A stretch of DNA of 64,000 nt from Ilyonectria destructans (GCA_020740775.1 JAHEWK010000036.1:124001-188000); one strand, 5' to 3'; positions 19,289 to 31,223 are shown, numbered from the stretch's first letter. Program-made: numbers and translations. The notes: a model not told the origin generated them from the letters alone.

Positions 19289-20314
19289 TTATGGTATGCT
19301 CATAGGGTTAAATGATGTTTTTCTATTTATATTTTAGATGGCGATTAAGGGAGTTATATTGTACAGTACTATATATGGAATGGAACAACAGTCAGCTACG
19401 TACAGATTTTCTCTTCCCGCCGATTTCATATTGGAGTAGTTTTATTGGGGTTGCCTCACGTGACGACCACACTGCAAAATAGGCTTCCCAGCTTCAAAGG
19501 GCTTCCTGAGGAGTTTCTTCCCTCCTGCAACTGCCTCACGGGAGTCAATTGCTCGCCTCCACAAGTTCCTCGTCATCTCTCACGCAGTCAAGACCCGACT
19601 TTTCCCCTCCCACCTTCCCTCTGTGTATAGAACTACTGTAATATACAGACACTTGCCTCCCTACAGGGGAGCGCGGACGGGCCTTCTCTGACGCTACGGT
19701 CTAACGCGTTTACGTATAAGACCGCAGCGACAGGTGACCTGTTGCGGCCAAACTATACACACACTGTCCCCCCTTGACTGCGTGAGGTCACCAATAAAGG
19801 CACATTTATTTTTCCGGCACTCCCGGCAGGGTCCAAATTTTGAGTTTAACTTTGACAGGCCCTTACCTTCCCGTTGATTCGTTGGGCATTGACTCAAGTG
19901 CTTACGTCTCCCCGTCTCCGTCTAGGCTTTTTTTACAACCGCCGCTTCCGTGAGATGGCTGGTCAAATTCTCACCTGGTCTCGGACCCGACTATGCGAAA
20001 TACGACGATGATTGAGATCTCTCCGCCGCATAAATACCCGTACCCGTACCCGTACCTGCATACGAAGCCGATCTCGAAGGTGTGGTATGGTACGAGGACG
20101 TAGCTGTACGAGTACGAGTACCAGTACCACCCGTAAAACAGATCTGAGTATCTGGACTCTCTGGACATTCTATTCTTATCAATGAGAATAAGCGCCATGC
20201 ATACCCATACCGTTGAATCTCGTTGGATGGGGCCTAGGTCGGGACGTTCCGTTATCATGGTTAGGGGTGAAGAAGTTGTCATCTTGTTCGACATTTCATT
20301 TTTGTGGTTAGGAT
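19289..20314. other. Intergenic region; no supported gene
   Basis: Contains CCCGTACCCGTACC-like and GTACGAGTACGAG-like short tandem words at 20035-20130 (low complexity in all frames). 19690-19900 is featureless. Confidence 0.4.
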
Positions 20315-20660
20315 TTAAACGAGGAGGCATCCTGGTTGTTCTCGTAGGGAACGCCATAGCCTGTCCTCTCTCCCCAGACTCCCCCCCCTCTCCATCTCTC
20401 TCCCCCTCTCCATCTCTCTCCCCCTCTCCATCTCTCTCCCCCTCTCCATCTCTCTCCCCCTCTCCATTTCCATCTCCCTCTCCATCTCCCTCTCCCTCTC
20501 CTGATACTCGCGAAACGCAGTCCGCCCCCGATAATCAGACTGTCCCCGAGCTTTGCGATGCACGGCGAACATCATGTCGGATCTCAAGCGCTCTTCGCGT
20601 TCTTGGGCTGCGCAGTAGCCGTCTAGACCGGGGTCCTGTTCCCATTCGTTGGATTTGAGG
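20315..20660 (-). CDS. Possible exon of an unrecognised gene with RGREME-type repeats
   Basis: The minus strand is open from about 20660 to a stop at 20315. The first 60 residues (including WEQDPGLDGYCAAQEREERL) look like ordinary protein. They run into an Arg/Glu/Met repeat encoded by the CT-rich minisatellite at 20380-20505. No clear splice donor joins it to the next open stretch (20667-21020, minus), and the 3' end after the repeat may be out of frame. Function unknown. Confidence 0.3.
20380..20505. repeat. CT-rich minisatellite
   Basis: Tandem units of about 18 bp, TCTCCATCTCTCTCCCCC, then a degenerate CCATCTCCCTCT tail. Confidence 0.85.
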
Positions 20661-20839
20661 ATGAAGCTAGGTGGGAGTTAGAATGGAAGTCGGATTTGTA
20701 TTGGTGGTCTTGCTCTCGCGAGTGGTGGGTTGGGACTGCTGGTGCTGGTGCTGGTGCTCGTGCTGGTGGGGATGGTATTGATGGGGTGCTGGGTTCGTGG
20801 CGTTCCTGGTCTTGTCGATCTCGATCTTTGTCTCCATTT

Positions 20840-22231
20840 TCATATCATTTGCATGTCCATTTGGCTTCGTATCCGCATTTCGTTTCCCAACAATCTCCTC
20901 TTGCACAGAACTTCCATCTCCAAGGACCTGATTCCTCTTTCCCTCCCTCTCCTTGGGGAGTCGACATGCTTCCTCGCCCAGATCATCCAAGTCCTCCACT
21001 CTAGTGGGAGTATTTCGCACACAGCCGCTACTAACTCCCGGCCTTTATCCCCTACCCACCAAAGAGATTTCAACATATGCAACGACGTCCCGAAGAAACC
21101 CAAGGTAACCAAGGCGATGGGCCTTCCTTCTACCATAGCCGAAAAAGAACTCGTTGGAAACGAGAAATGGCCAGGCAAATATTACACCTGGACAATGCTT
21201 ACTGGCGCTGCCCCGGGGATAACACCGGCGGAACTGTTGCATCGCATCTAAGTATCCAACTTTCAGATCCTCGGTCTCGGCATTGATATGGATATGCTTT
21301 TCCAAAGCTCTCACTGCTACTTCGGCATCGTAGGACAACGGCTCCTCAGGGTCCTCCATGTTTGTGCTGAGTAACAGTGGAGAGATGGGGCTGTTTTCAG
21401 CCCAAGTCGAGGCCCTACTCAAGATACCCTTTACGCCACGTACTAAGCGGAACACATCCAGCTGGTCGTTGGCATACTTAGTTGGTGTGGGCACAGTCGA
21501 CTGATCCGGCGAGGCGTGCCGCATTGCGAATGAAAGGTCAGCGATCAGGGTCGAGAAAGCAATGACCGGAACAGCATTTGCCTCTTGTATGTTTTCGAGC
21601 ATCGGTCGAAAGAGTCCGATTGCTGATGCGTAGTGCCTCGTGGCGAGATTGGTATACCGCTCTGCTCCCGCTGGTTCCAGGACTGCAAGGTGGCAGGCGG
21701 ACATTGCCAGGAGACCGTGCATCAGGAACGGATGAGAATATGCAATCTGGGGAATGCAGACTTGCCACGTGTGTTCGAGAGAGCTATCACTTGCAAGCGT
21801 GAGGTATGTGCATGTCGGGTAGTGATGGAGAAGCTCGAGATCATGAGAGGTGTCATACTGTGGCCACTGGCCGTCTGGTGGACTTGCTCGTGGTTTAGCA
21901 AAAATAGTTGCATCTCGGAAGAAGTCAACAAAGGATCCAATATCATTGGGCTTGGGTCGTTGGACAGTGAGTCTGCTAGTGGAGCGTGACTTGATATTTG
22001 GAGAGATTTTAAGTCTTGGTAATGGCAGCCGTTTGATCGCACGGAACATTTCAAACATACTGGCTTTGCCTCATCACACTGTCTAGAAGCATTAATACAT
22101 TGCTTTGAGTAGTTGTGAAGGGGTCCATTACCTACCTTGACTTTTCTCGCCTTGCATTCCATGCAACCCAGCCGAGATTTGGAGTGAGGACGTCGTGACG
22201 GCATTGCTGCACGACGTCGTCGGCTTTTCAT
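20840..22231 (-). pseudogene. Zn2Cys6 transcription factor with two frame breaks
   Basis: Exon 1 (22231-22136) and exon 2 (from 22078, after a GT-AG intron) encode a Zn2Cys6 cluster, C-x2-C-x6-C-x5-C-x2-C-x6-C. The reading then shifts frame near 21905. The middle part (DLELLHHYPTCTYLTLAS; HPFLMHGLLAMSACHLA) is typical of fungal sterol-regulator-like C6 factors. The frame shifts back near 21147 before GRPIALVTLGFFGTSLHMLK and WWVGDKGRELV. Both breaks sit at runs of five A/T and cancel. Either the gene is dead or the assembly has two homopolymer errors. An alternative start is at 22204. It would be a nuclear DNA-binding regulator next to the sphingolipid genes. Confidence 0.7.
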
Positions 22232-22429
22232 GTGACGCACAGATGCTGAGAAAACTGAGAATGAAGTGCGATCACGGTGTCAACGTGCGCTATCCGATGT
22301 CAACCGAGCATAATCCGCGGACCTCGTAAGGTATACGATGCCTTGAGGACTTGTCACGCTTCATATATAGGCCTGCGAGCCTTCCTTGCTATGTGCCGCA
22401 AGCCTCGATCCAAGCCTCTGCCCGACCTC

Positions 22430-23035
22430 CCTGACCCCCCCTAAGCCGGCTACGCGAGCCGCAAAACGACCTCTCCGCGGCCTACCTTGCCGCCCGACCC
22501 TCCGCAGCCCCGACCTTCCGCAGCTCTAGCTGTGTGACCTTCTGCAGCTCCGGCTGCCTGACCGACCGTACGGCTAGCCCGGCCGGTCGACCCCTTGCCA
22601 CAGCACCTTTTGCCCATTTCCCCTTTCCAACGCGTCACATCACCCTCCTTTTCGCAGCCCCGGCTGCTGGATCGTTGAGCTGCCGACCCTTAGGCCCCTT
22701 GCGGCCGCTGTCCTCCGCGGCACCGGCCCCGGGCCCGGCCCCTCGTGGCCTTGACAACTGACGGTCACGAACTCCGTCGCCTCTAAATCCCGCTGACGGG
22801 TGCGAGGCTTGCGAACGCTAAGGCTTTTGAGCTGTCGAAATGCTGAATGGATATTAAGACCCCAAATAGAAAGAAGGAATAGCTGCAGCAGCTAGGAGCA
22901 GCGACAGAGCCTTTGCTACTGGTCCCCCGGTGAAAGCTGGCCCTTCTAGCTATGGAAATAATGTACTTAGTATCTAGCTTAGCACGTGTTTTTACGCCTC
23001 TGGCGGTTGGCGGGACTTTGTGCCCGTAACACGTT
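22430..23035 (+). repeat. Remnant of a related LINE 3' region with GC-rich hairpins
   Basis: 22780-23035 aligns loosely with the LINE 3' UTR at 13060-13200 (shared CCCGCTGACGGGT, a TTTGAGC block, ATGCTG, AGCTYAGCACGT). The GC-rich 22490-22700 part contains serial small stem-loops such as GCAGCTCCGGCTGC and GCAGCCCCGGCTGC. No coding sequence remains. Confidence 0.5.
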
Positions 23036-23060
23036 AAATAATCATCATCATCATGATGCA

Positions 23061-23302
23061 TATCCCACCCATTTATTATGGTGGGGCTAGTACCTCTTAG
23101 CACCACTGGCTTTGGTTTCCCATGACGATAACATGGGCTTCGACCCCCTCCCATGTTCCAAACACTCGTTTTGGAAACTAGTGAGATAGCCCATTCAAAA
23201 GTTGCAACTTAATCTGCCGCTGAAGGTGTGGAATATATCCAATTCTGGACTTTTGTCAGAAGGATGGCTTCTGTTGTGAAGATACCTGCATTATCATAGA
23301 GC
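23061..23302. repeat. Dispersed repeat of unknown type, copy B
   Basis: Same-orientation counterpart of 1086-1314. It directly follows the LINE 3' remnant, so the two may belong together. Confidence 0.55.
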
Positions 23303-23460
23303 GATGCAATGTCATGGAGGTACTCGCTATCATTTTAGCTAACGACGGACGTCGACCCCACCACGTGTCGGGTGTGTCGGATCTCATGGTGATTGAATCG
23401 AAGCTTTGCGGCAGGCAAACATACCATATAAATCTCGACGCCCAATATAACATTGTCACG

Positions 23461-23540
23461 TGAGTTACTGATTACTGATTGATTGATTAGAAGCTTACTG
23501 ATACTGATATGATATCAGTATCAATCAGTAATCAGTACTG
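23461..23540. repeat. Imperfect palindrome of ACTGATTACTGAT words
   Basis: TTACTGATTACTGATTGATT on the left is mirrored by ATCAATCAGTAATCAGTA on the right around ACTGATATGATATCAGT. A large hairpin is possible. Confidence 0.7.
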
Positions 23541-24135
23541 CTTGATAACTGACTGCTTGTTGAGAAGTCTGTGTGGGACCAGGAGGGAGCGCGAACGTGC
23601 GCCTCCGCAACGTCGCCGCCGCTGGCGATCTCCAATCCCAAATACAGACTCGCTTGCCCGTATACAGAATCCCACCGAGCGGGCGTCTAGCCAGGAGTCT
23701 ACCGTAGGGGCGTTTGTGTAAGACTCCCACCAGGTAGTTGGCGAAGCGCAGTACGCTGCTGCGACCTCGTGAAGGCACCTGTTTTGGACGGTCTGGAGTT
23801 TTTTAAGGCGTCCAGTCTTCCTGATTTTACGTCAGGTTGATGATTAAATAAAGTATTCGAAAAGAACACACAGTATCAACCGAAAGGCGTTGCCGTTTTA
23901 CAGTATGGCCTGTATTCGCATGTGGGTCATCAGGATGCGTTCAACTCTGGACCCGGTAAACAATCTGTGTCATCCTTGGCGGTTCGCCACATTTGCTGCC
24001 AGTAGCATGATGCGTTTCCTTTGCATATCAGATTCTATTCTGGTATGGGAACCCTCGAGTCAGTGAAACTGGGGCAGGAGGATCCCGTTGTGGTTTGGAT
24101 GAGGCAGATTTACATAACTAGCATTGTATTATCTT
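23541..24135. other. No supported gene
   Basis: Open frames exist on both strands but none has recognisable domains, splice logic or a continuing frame. Confidence 0.4.
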
Positions 24136-24560
24136 TCGTACCTCGTTCAGGCAAGGCACTTCGTGCAGTTAGAGTCGGGTCTCCGTCGAGATTTGATTGG
24201 GTGCTTTTCCCCTAGATTGTCTTATTTCCCCTTAGCCCTTATCTCGGGGTCGGACCGACCCCCTTTGGTCGGGCTGCCCAAGCACACTGTGTCGCTCAGA
24301 CGCGGGTCCGGCGGCACGGCACCCCGCGGCCACCGTGTGATAGCGCGGTGTGTCCACAGAGCCTGGACGTGATCAAACTCTAACACGAACCTGGGACGAG
24401 CAGATTCGTACCTCGTTCAGGCAAGGCACTTCGTGCAGCACACTGTGTCGCTTAGACGCGGGTCCGGCGGCACGGCACCCCGCGGCCACCGTGTGATAGC
24501 GCGGTGTGTCCACAGAGCCTGGACGTGGTCAAACTCTAACACGAACCTGGGACGAGCAGA
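24136..24560. repeat. Tandem duplication with a 115-bp difference
   Basis: 24408-24438 repeats 24138-24168, and 24439-24560 repeats 24284-24405 almost exactly (a few single-base changes). In the first unit, about 115 bp (24169-24283), including the palindrome GGTCGGACCGACC, separates the two parts; the second unit lacks it. Confidence 0.85.
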
Positions 24561-24991
24561 GTACGAGATACGTAAAGCCCATTCTTGTCGCAAAGTTCCG
24601 AATCCTGATTGGACCTTGAGAGTGGATATCGTTACGGAATGTGTCCGCCACTACTGTGTACGTTAACTTCGCAAGCTATCCGCCAACTTGTAAAACTTTA
24701 TCAACCGTGGCCTTGGCCACAAGCAATGGGATCCCTCCCTCAAAGGAAATCTCTCTCCAATGGATTACTGAGCAATAAAGCCATTTCAGGACAGCTTACT
24801 GCAATACGAAACGCCTCAACACAATCTTGGTCAGGACAGCAGTTCGTCACCCTCGGAACCCGCGACCTTAGATGCAAGGCGATTTCAGGTCTCTTAGTAG
24901 ACTGGCTGCTTCTGTTGTATGTACCATCGCTTGATTATCAGACCCCACCCTAGGCCCGTTTCAAGAGCTGCACAGCGTTGAATCATTGACA

Positions 24992-27336
24992 ATGACCGCT
25001 AACTTCTACCTAGACGCAGACGCCATGTCGTCTGTGCGGTTGACCATTGAGGAAGGCCAGTTCCGCGACGGCTACGGGAGACAAGTCATTCTTCGAGGTC
25101 TTAACGTTGCCGCCGATGCCAAGCTCCCCAGCCAACCAGATCAGCCGTCGTACGTTAGTGAAGACTTTTTCGACGGGGATAACGTCAAGTTCCACCACCG
25201 TCCATTTCCCAAAGAGGAGGCGCATATTCACTTCTCAAGAATAAAACGTTACGGCTACAACACCATTCGTTATATCTTCACCTGGGAGGCCATCGAAGCT
25301 GCCGGTCCGGGATGCTACGACGAGGAATGGATCCAGCACACAATCGAGATTTTGAAGATAGCCAAAAATTACGGGTTCTATGTGTTTATGGATCCTCATC
25401 AGGATGTGGTGTGTTTTTCAGCTCCAGAGGTCGAACGAATATCAGCAACTGACACCCCGAAAGTGGTCCAGGTATTGCGGTGGTTCTGGAGCCCCCATGT
25501 GGACCATTTACGCCTGTGGTTTGGACCCCAAAACCTTTTCCGCGACAGAGGCGGCCATCGTGCACAACACGTATCCGAAACTCAAAAAATTCCCTAAGAT
25601 GATCTGGCCGACCAACTATTGGCGCCTCGCGGCCGCCACCATATTTACTATGTACTCCGGCGGCAGAGACTTTGCGCCTAAGTGCATCATCAATGAGGTC
25701 AATATCCAAGACTTCTTGCAGGGTCACTTCGTCGCAGCCTGTGCACACCTCGCGAAGCGCATACACGAGGCCGGCGACATAGAAAACGAAATCGTTGTCG
25801 GGTGGGAGAGCATGAACGAGCCTGGTCGCGGCTTGATCGGCTACCAAGACATCAGCGTGATCCCGGATGTGCAGAAGCTTAAGAAGGGCTCGTGTCCGAC
25901 TGTTTGGCAGTCTGTACTTACTGGATCCGGTCGCGCGTGTGAGGTCGACACGTGGGACATGGGAGGTATGGGCCCGCACAAACTCGGTCGCTCGCTGATC
26001 GATCCTCGTGGTGAAACTGCGTGGCTTCCCGCAGATTACGATGACTCAAGATACGGTTGGAAGCGAGACGAGGGGTGGAAGCTTGGAGAGTGTGTCTGGG
26101 CCCAGCACGGTGTGTGGAACCCAAAGACAGATACGCTGCTGAAGAAAGACTACTTTGCGAAGAGCCCTGACACAGGAAAGACGATCGACCTTCCGGAGTT
26201 TACAAATACTTATTTTATGCACTCATACCGACTTTATAGAGACGCTATCCGGCAGATCCACAAGAACAGCATCATACTAATGCAGTACCCTGCACTTGAG
26301 CTGCCGCCCCAGATAAAGGACACTGAGGACGATGACCCGATGATGGGTTTCTCACCCCATTGGTACGATGGCATAACTTTAACGACAAAACGCTGGAATA
26401 GGGTGTGGAACGTAGACGTTGTTGGCGTGCTGCGAGGAAGGTACTGGCATGAGGCGCTCGCTGTCAAGATAGGTGAGACGGCTATCCGCAATTGCTTCAA
26501 GGATCAGCTGGCAGCGCTGCGGCAGGAAGGCCTCGACCGCATGGGTATGCATCCCTGCGTCATTACGGAATTTGGCATTCCTTACGATATGGGTGGAAAG
26601 AAGGCATATACAACAGGGGATTATACAGATCAATCAGCTGCTTTGGATGCCAACTACTTTGGAGTCGAGGGCTCGGGTATGGAGGGCCACTGTCTGTGGG
26701 CTTACGTGGCAAAGGTAATGAATACTTAAGGCAGATAGGATGGACTTGCTAACGTCTTTGTTTCAGAACACACATGAGCACGGCGATCGTTGGGCCGGCG
26801 AGGACCTGTCTGTCTTTTCCTTAGACGGCAAGACGCTACCGGTGTCAACAGTAACACCGGGAAATCGCCATAAAATAGCCTCGAATCCGTCTAGGCCATC
26901 AGCGCTCCCCAAGGATTCCACTCTGACCAACGCCCCTGGTCTTCGTGCCGCCGAGGCTTTTGTGCGACCGAGCCCGGTCGTTGTGGCGGGTGACGTACTG
27001 CAGTACGGCTTCGACCTACGCAACTGCAAGTTCACGCTCAAGCTCATGGCCACTACGCCGCCATCGGAGTTGGCGCCGACAATTGTGTTCCTGCCCGATT
27101 TTCATTTCCCCCCGGATAAGTACCAGGTTGAGGTGTCCTCCGGTAAGTGGGTAATGAGCATCGACGACAACGAAGGCCTTCTCCTACAGAAGTTACGATG
27201 GTGGCATGGCGAAGGGGAGCAGACGCTCAAGGTCAATGGGTTACTGAGGGAATATAATGTCGTAGAGGGCTCGCAGGAGGATGTAGGTTATCTGGAGTAT
27301 TTTCGGAAGAAGTGTGCCAATTGTAGCGTTATGTGA
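24992..27336 (+). CDS. GH5 glucosylceramidase / sterylglucosidase-like hydrolase
   Basis: Three exons, 24992-25408, 25464-26714 and 26767-27336, with introns of 55 and 52 nt in phase 0, give 745 aa. It should hydrolyse the beta-glucosidic bond of glucosylceramide or steryl glucoside. The N-terminus (SSVRLTIEEGQFRDGYGRQV, LRGLNV) and length match the fungal GH5 endoglycoceramidase-related family that includes Cryptococcus EGCrP1 and EGCrP2/Sgl1. Catalytic residues: acid/base E258 in GWESMNEPG, nucleophile E508 in VITEFGIP. A beta-rich C-terminal domain starts near 560. No signal peptide is obvious, consistent with an intracellular enzyme. An in-frame ATG at 25025 is an alternative start. Steryl glucoside versus ceramide preference cannot be read from sequence. 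Confidence 0.85.
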
Positions 27337-27896
27337 AGTGGTTGACTGTCTCCCGGAGTCAGGAGTGGAGTGTGGTGGACTACATTATGTTAATCGAGGG
27401 GCCGAAGTTTTATGCGTGGTGTTTCTCACATAACATAAAGTAGGATTTATAGAGGCCTTGCTACTATGAATGACAGCGAGATGTACTGAGCTTCCCGCAA
27501 AGTATATTCTGCAGACAATTTTTGCTAGAGTCACGTGTGGTAGCATGTTGAGTCTCTTGTGCATTTGTAACTTGCGACGCCAACATGTAACCCCACTGAA
27601 GCTTTTGATAGCATTGATAAGTAGAGAAAGGCGTGCTTTAAGCACGGCCTATTAGGCTGTTGACATGGGAAGATTCAAGTTACTTAATTCATCCTAAATG
27701 TGCAGTAAGGGGACCACTGTTTATATACAGGCAAGATCTCTTGTGGAATGTTCCACCTTCTTCCACACCTTGCCACCGACTTGGTCGCTTCACATTTGTG
27801 ATCTCCAACAAAGAGGGAGTGCGCACTCCACCAGTGCAGTGGCTAATAGTGGCTTATAGCCAGAATGTGACACAGTATATTGGTATTTAGTTGTTC
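27337..27896. other. Intergenic region; possible protein relic on the minus strand
   Basis: A minus-strand stretch (about 27690-27840) reads for some 50 codons without stop (GGVRTPSLLEITNVKRP), but has no start or known domain. It adjoins the hAT left end. Confidence 0.3.
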
Positions 27897-28236
27897 CCCA
27901 GGGTCGGACCAACTACACTGCAAATCCACGTGGACCACATATAAGTGGCCCATCTCTATTACATCCACTTGTCGGCGCTCAGATTACGTAATAATCCACT
28001 ACACTTAGACCTGAAAGTGGATGTAATGGAGTGGATTTAGGTGGATTTAGGTACAGTAGGATATTCCCTGACCCTGTACGGTTCAGAGTACTTATTTTTG
28101 TATATAATTGCCTATTAAATCGAGGTACCTGGACCCAAGTTAGCCGAGGTCGATCACTCCTACAGCTAATCTTATAACATTATACGAGAAACTACCCCTA
28201 TTGAGCGCGTTTTCTACAGATTTCCTGCTTTTTTGC

Positions 28237-28258
28237 AAAAAAAAAAAAAAAAAAAAAA
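28237..28258. repeat. A-tract of about 22 bases
   Basis: Homopolymer directly in front of the open hAT frame, in the position where a start codon would be expected. Confidence 0.9.
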
Positions 28259-28270
28259 GGTGACGGTCAG

Positions 28271-30739
28271 CCAACCGGCCAGGCCAACAGCAGCGCCTCG
28301 AAGACCGTCTTTTTCGCCATTTCAGGGGCTGGACTTGGTCAGAACGCGCTCGTGATACTAGCTCTTGGCTGTGGGACTTTGGCTATGATATTCAACGTCA
28401 TGGCTTACGCAAATGGGCTTGCAAGGACTGTATCCTCGGAAATCGTCCCATTATCGCGAGTTTTACCTCTTCAGGTCTTCAGAACGCGGCAAATCATCTA
28501 TGGCGTGAGCACAAAACACCAGCACCAGAGGGAGAGAAAAAGAGCACAGCACAACTGAAATCCGAAGGCGCACTGAAATCGAACCAGCCGACTATTGCCT
28601 CTGTTTTGAAACTGGACGTCAACAAGGCTACGGAACAGAATATCGCGAATAGCTTCATCTCACGCTTTGATAAGCAACACTTTCAGCGTATGCTAGTCGA
28701 GTTAATCGTCAGCAGCAACCAGTCCTTTTCCTTCGCCGAGAACCCCATCCTCCGAGAAATCTTCGACTATTTGAATCCCTCCGTTTCGATCCAAAGCGCC
28801 AACTTGAGTGCCAGGGCTGTCCGATATAAGATCATTCAAGAGTATAACCGCCACAAGCAGAAGGTTATCGAGGTGCTGAGGAACTCCCCTGGAGCGCTCC
28901 ATTTCTCATTTGATGGCTGGACGTCTCGAAATAAGCTTGCCCTTTACGGCATTGCTTGTTTTTTCAGAGATGGGAAGAATCGGCCATGCAAAATCATGAT
29001 TGGGGTTCCAGAGACTCATCGTCACTTCGGCTCAACGATCGGTGGGGAGGTTCTCGACGTCCTACACACTCTTGGCGTGGGCCCAGAGAAGGTTGGCTAT
29101 TTCACGCTCGACAATGCTGAAAACAACGATACTGCCATGGAGGTCATTGGTGCCGAACTTGGGTTCGATGGCCGACTGCGCCGAGGACGCTGTATTGGCC
29201 ACACAATTAACTTGTCAGCCACGGCGCTCTTATTTGGCAAAAACGCCGACGCGTTCGAGAAGCAATTGTCAGGCACAGAAGCGTTATCTGATACTGAATA
29301 CGCTCAATGGCGCAAAAAAGGACCAGTTGGCAAGTTACACAATATCGTAGTTGATGTGCGTATTAGCCATCGGCTGATTTACTTATTCAAGGAGGTCCAG
29401 AGGGTAAGCGGTTTAACTAAATCCTATTCGTCTCATACTAACTTGGTATATCTAACAGGACGAAATTAATCGCGCCACCACCCTTAAACTCCGATCGAAG
29501 AAACCACTCAAGCTAATTATCGACAACGATACGCGTTGGCTGTCACAACTCCACATGATCCGCAGGGCTCTACGGTTGAAAACCTCTATCGAACTCCTAC
29601 TGATCAAGTATAAGGCGCAATGGGAGGACGAAAATCGGTCTAAAAAGACTGGCCAAGTAACACAAACCAAGTTGGCGAAAAAACCACGCATCCTCCGAGA
29701 CGAGAATCAGCTAACGGACAAAGACTGGGAGGTTCTTTACCATTTGGAGGCTATTCTGACTGTTTTTGAGACTGTGTTAAAGACGCTTGAGGGCGATGGA
29801 CACATCCGCAGGCGTAAGCAAGGCTGGACTGGCTCCTACGGCAATATCTGGGACGTGGTGCTTGGCTATGAGTTGCTGCTGAACACACTGGAAGAATATA
29901 AGCGGCTTGCTGCTGATTTTCCTGATCCAGAGCACTTCCGCATCGGAATCAACCTTGCTTGGGGTAAGCTGGATGAATATTATCAGCGGCTGGACGAGAC
30001 GCCCATCTACTATACGGCTATGGCGCTCCATCCAGCTTATCGTTGGGACTGGTTTGATGAAACGTGGGCTCATAAGCCTAGTTGGGTTGAAAAGGCAAAA
30101 GAGATGGTTGCCGACGTCTGGCTGTCCGATTACGCTCATCTCGAGGCTAGAACCAGCAGCAGCAGAGGCGACGACGAGCCACCGGCAAAAAGACCTCGGT
30201 TTTTCAACCCCTTCGAGAAGAACAGTCGTCTGCCGAACTCAATACCAGCCTACTCAGCAGCTATTGATGGTGACGAGTACCAAGCGTGGCAGATGGATCG
30301 TGACGCCAGCGACGGCAACGTTCGTGATCCAATTGGTTACTGGATCACTAAGCAAAGCAGATATCCTCGGTTATCCAGGATGGCCTTGGACTTCCTGACG
30401 ATCCAGCCGATGTCAGCCGAGTGTGAGAGGTTATTCTCAGCTGCTGGCAAGATGGTCTCGGGGTTGCGTACGAACCTAGATGCTGAGATTATCGCCATTT
30501 GTCAGGTTTTACGTTCTTGGTACCGTGCTGGCCTTATCAAGGACCTGGATCCATTGCTTAAGTCACACCTTGAAAGTAAGCTGGATGCTGGTTGTGGGAC
30601 TCTAAGCGACGACGAGCTGGCGCTTGCTGAGTCAAAATGGCTATTGGAGGGCGAGGACAGCGCCAGCGAGGTTGACGATTCATCACAGCAGCAACAGGCT
30701 GAAGAGTTAGTGTCAACCTCTGAAAGTGAGGCTGAATAG
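28271..30739 (+). CDS. hAT transposase, start codon unclear
   Basis: Two exons, open from about 28271 to 29403 and 29459-30739, with a 55-nt GT-AG intron (CTAAC branch), about 800 aa. The BED zinc finger is W-A-C-K-D-C (about 28413) with N-H-L-W-R-E-H (about 28490). The RNase H-like core includes FSFDGWTSRNKLALYG (about 28906), TLDNAENND (about 29107) and a G-R-C-I-G-H-T-I-N-L block. The hAT dimerisation motif PMSAECERLFSAAGKMVSG is near 30409-30465. No in-frame ATG precedes the BED finger; the A-tract lies where it should be. Either a short upstream exon was missed or the start has been lost. Confidence 0.75.
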
Positions 30740-30920
30740 GCGCCGACAAGGTTGTGAATAGCCTCAAAATTCCACTTATAAATCCACTTATAAATCCACG
30801 TGTGTACATCCATTCCACTCCGGTCGAATATGTGCTACATCCACTATGCAATTGCTAAAAAATCGTACATCCACTCTACTTGGTCCCAAAGTGGAGTGGA
30901 TGTAGTGGTTCCGACCCTTG

Positions 30921-31223
30921 CCAGTTGCTGCATTCCGGAGAGGGCCCCTCAAGAGATATGCGAGCTTCATCCTCGTCCTGGTTACGGCAACGCACCAGTT
31001 GAATCATAGACATGTAGTCATACAGGCACAGATCTTTCAGAACCTGACCTCTGTAGGCGTAAGCGTCCAGGTATAGCAGGGTCCGGCCGCGTTCCCTAAG
31101 GTGTACCGTCTCAGGAGGCTCCTCCGCGTCTGTTTCTACGCCGGCCTGACGGCGAAGGTGCGCCCATCGGCGGAAGATGGCCCAATACAGTGCGGTCAGG
31201 TTCAAGAAGGACCAGTGCGGCAC
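30921..31223 (-). pseudogene. Fragment of an unrecognised protein, cut by the hAT right end
   Basis: The minus strand from 31223 is open for about 100 codons (PHWSFLNLTALYWAIFRRWA; LLYLDAYAYRGQVLKDLCLY; YDYMSMIQLVR) until the hAT terminus at 30920. It looks like genuine protein. I cannot name the family; it may belong to the neighbouring Helitron or to an older gene disrupted by the hAT. Confidence 0.4.

Larger units (their letters stand above)
27899..30920 (+). mobile_element. hAT transposon with TACATCCACT subterminal repeats
   Basis: Left end CAGGGTCGGACCAACTACA (27899) and right end, reverse complement CAAGGGTCGGAACCACTACA (30920), form imperfect inverted repeats. Both flanks of the gene are filled with AATCCAC, TACATCCACT and their inversions (27930-28060 and 30773-30910). 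The flanks AGTTGTTC (27889-27896) and AGTTGCTG (30923-30930) may be a decayed 8-bp target duplication, each offset by 2 bp from the ends. Confidence 0.75.

Noticed and set aside
20035..20130. CCCGTACC repeats as part of the GTACG-rich transposon family
   Set aside because: A simple short tandem repeat with no terminal repeats or related coding sequence nearby.
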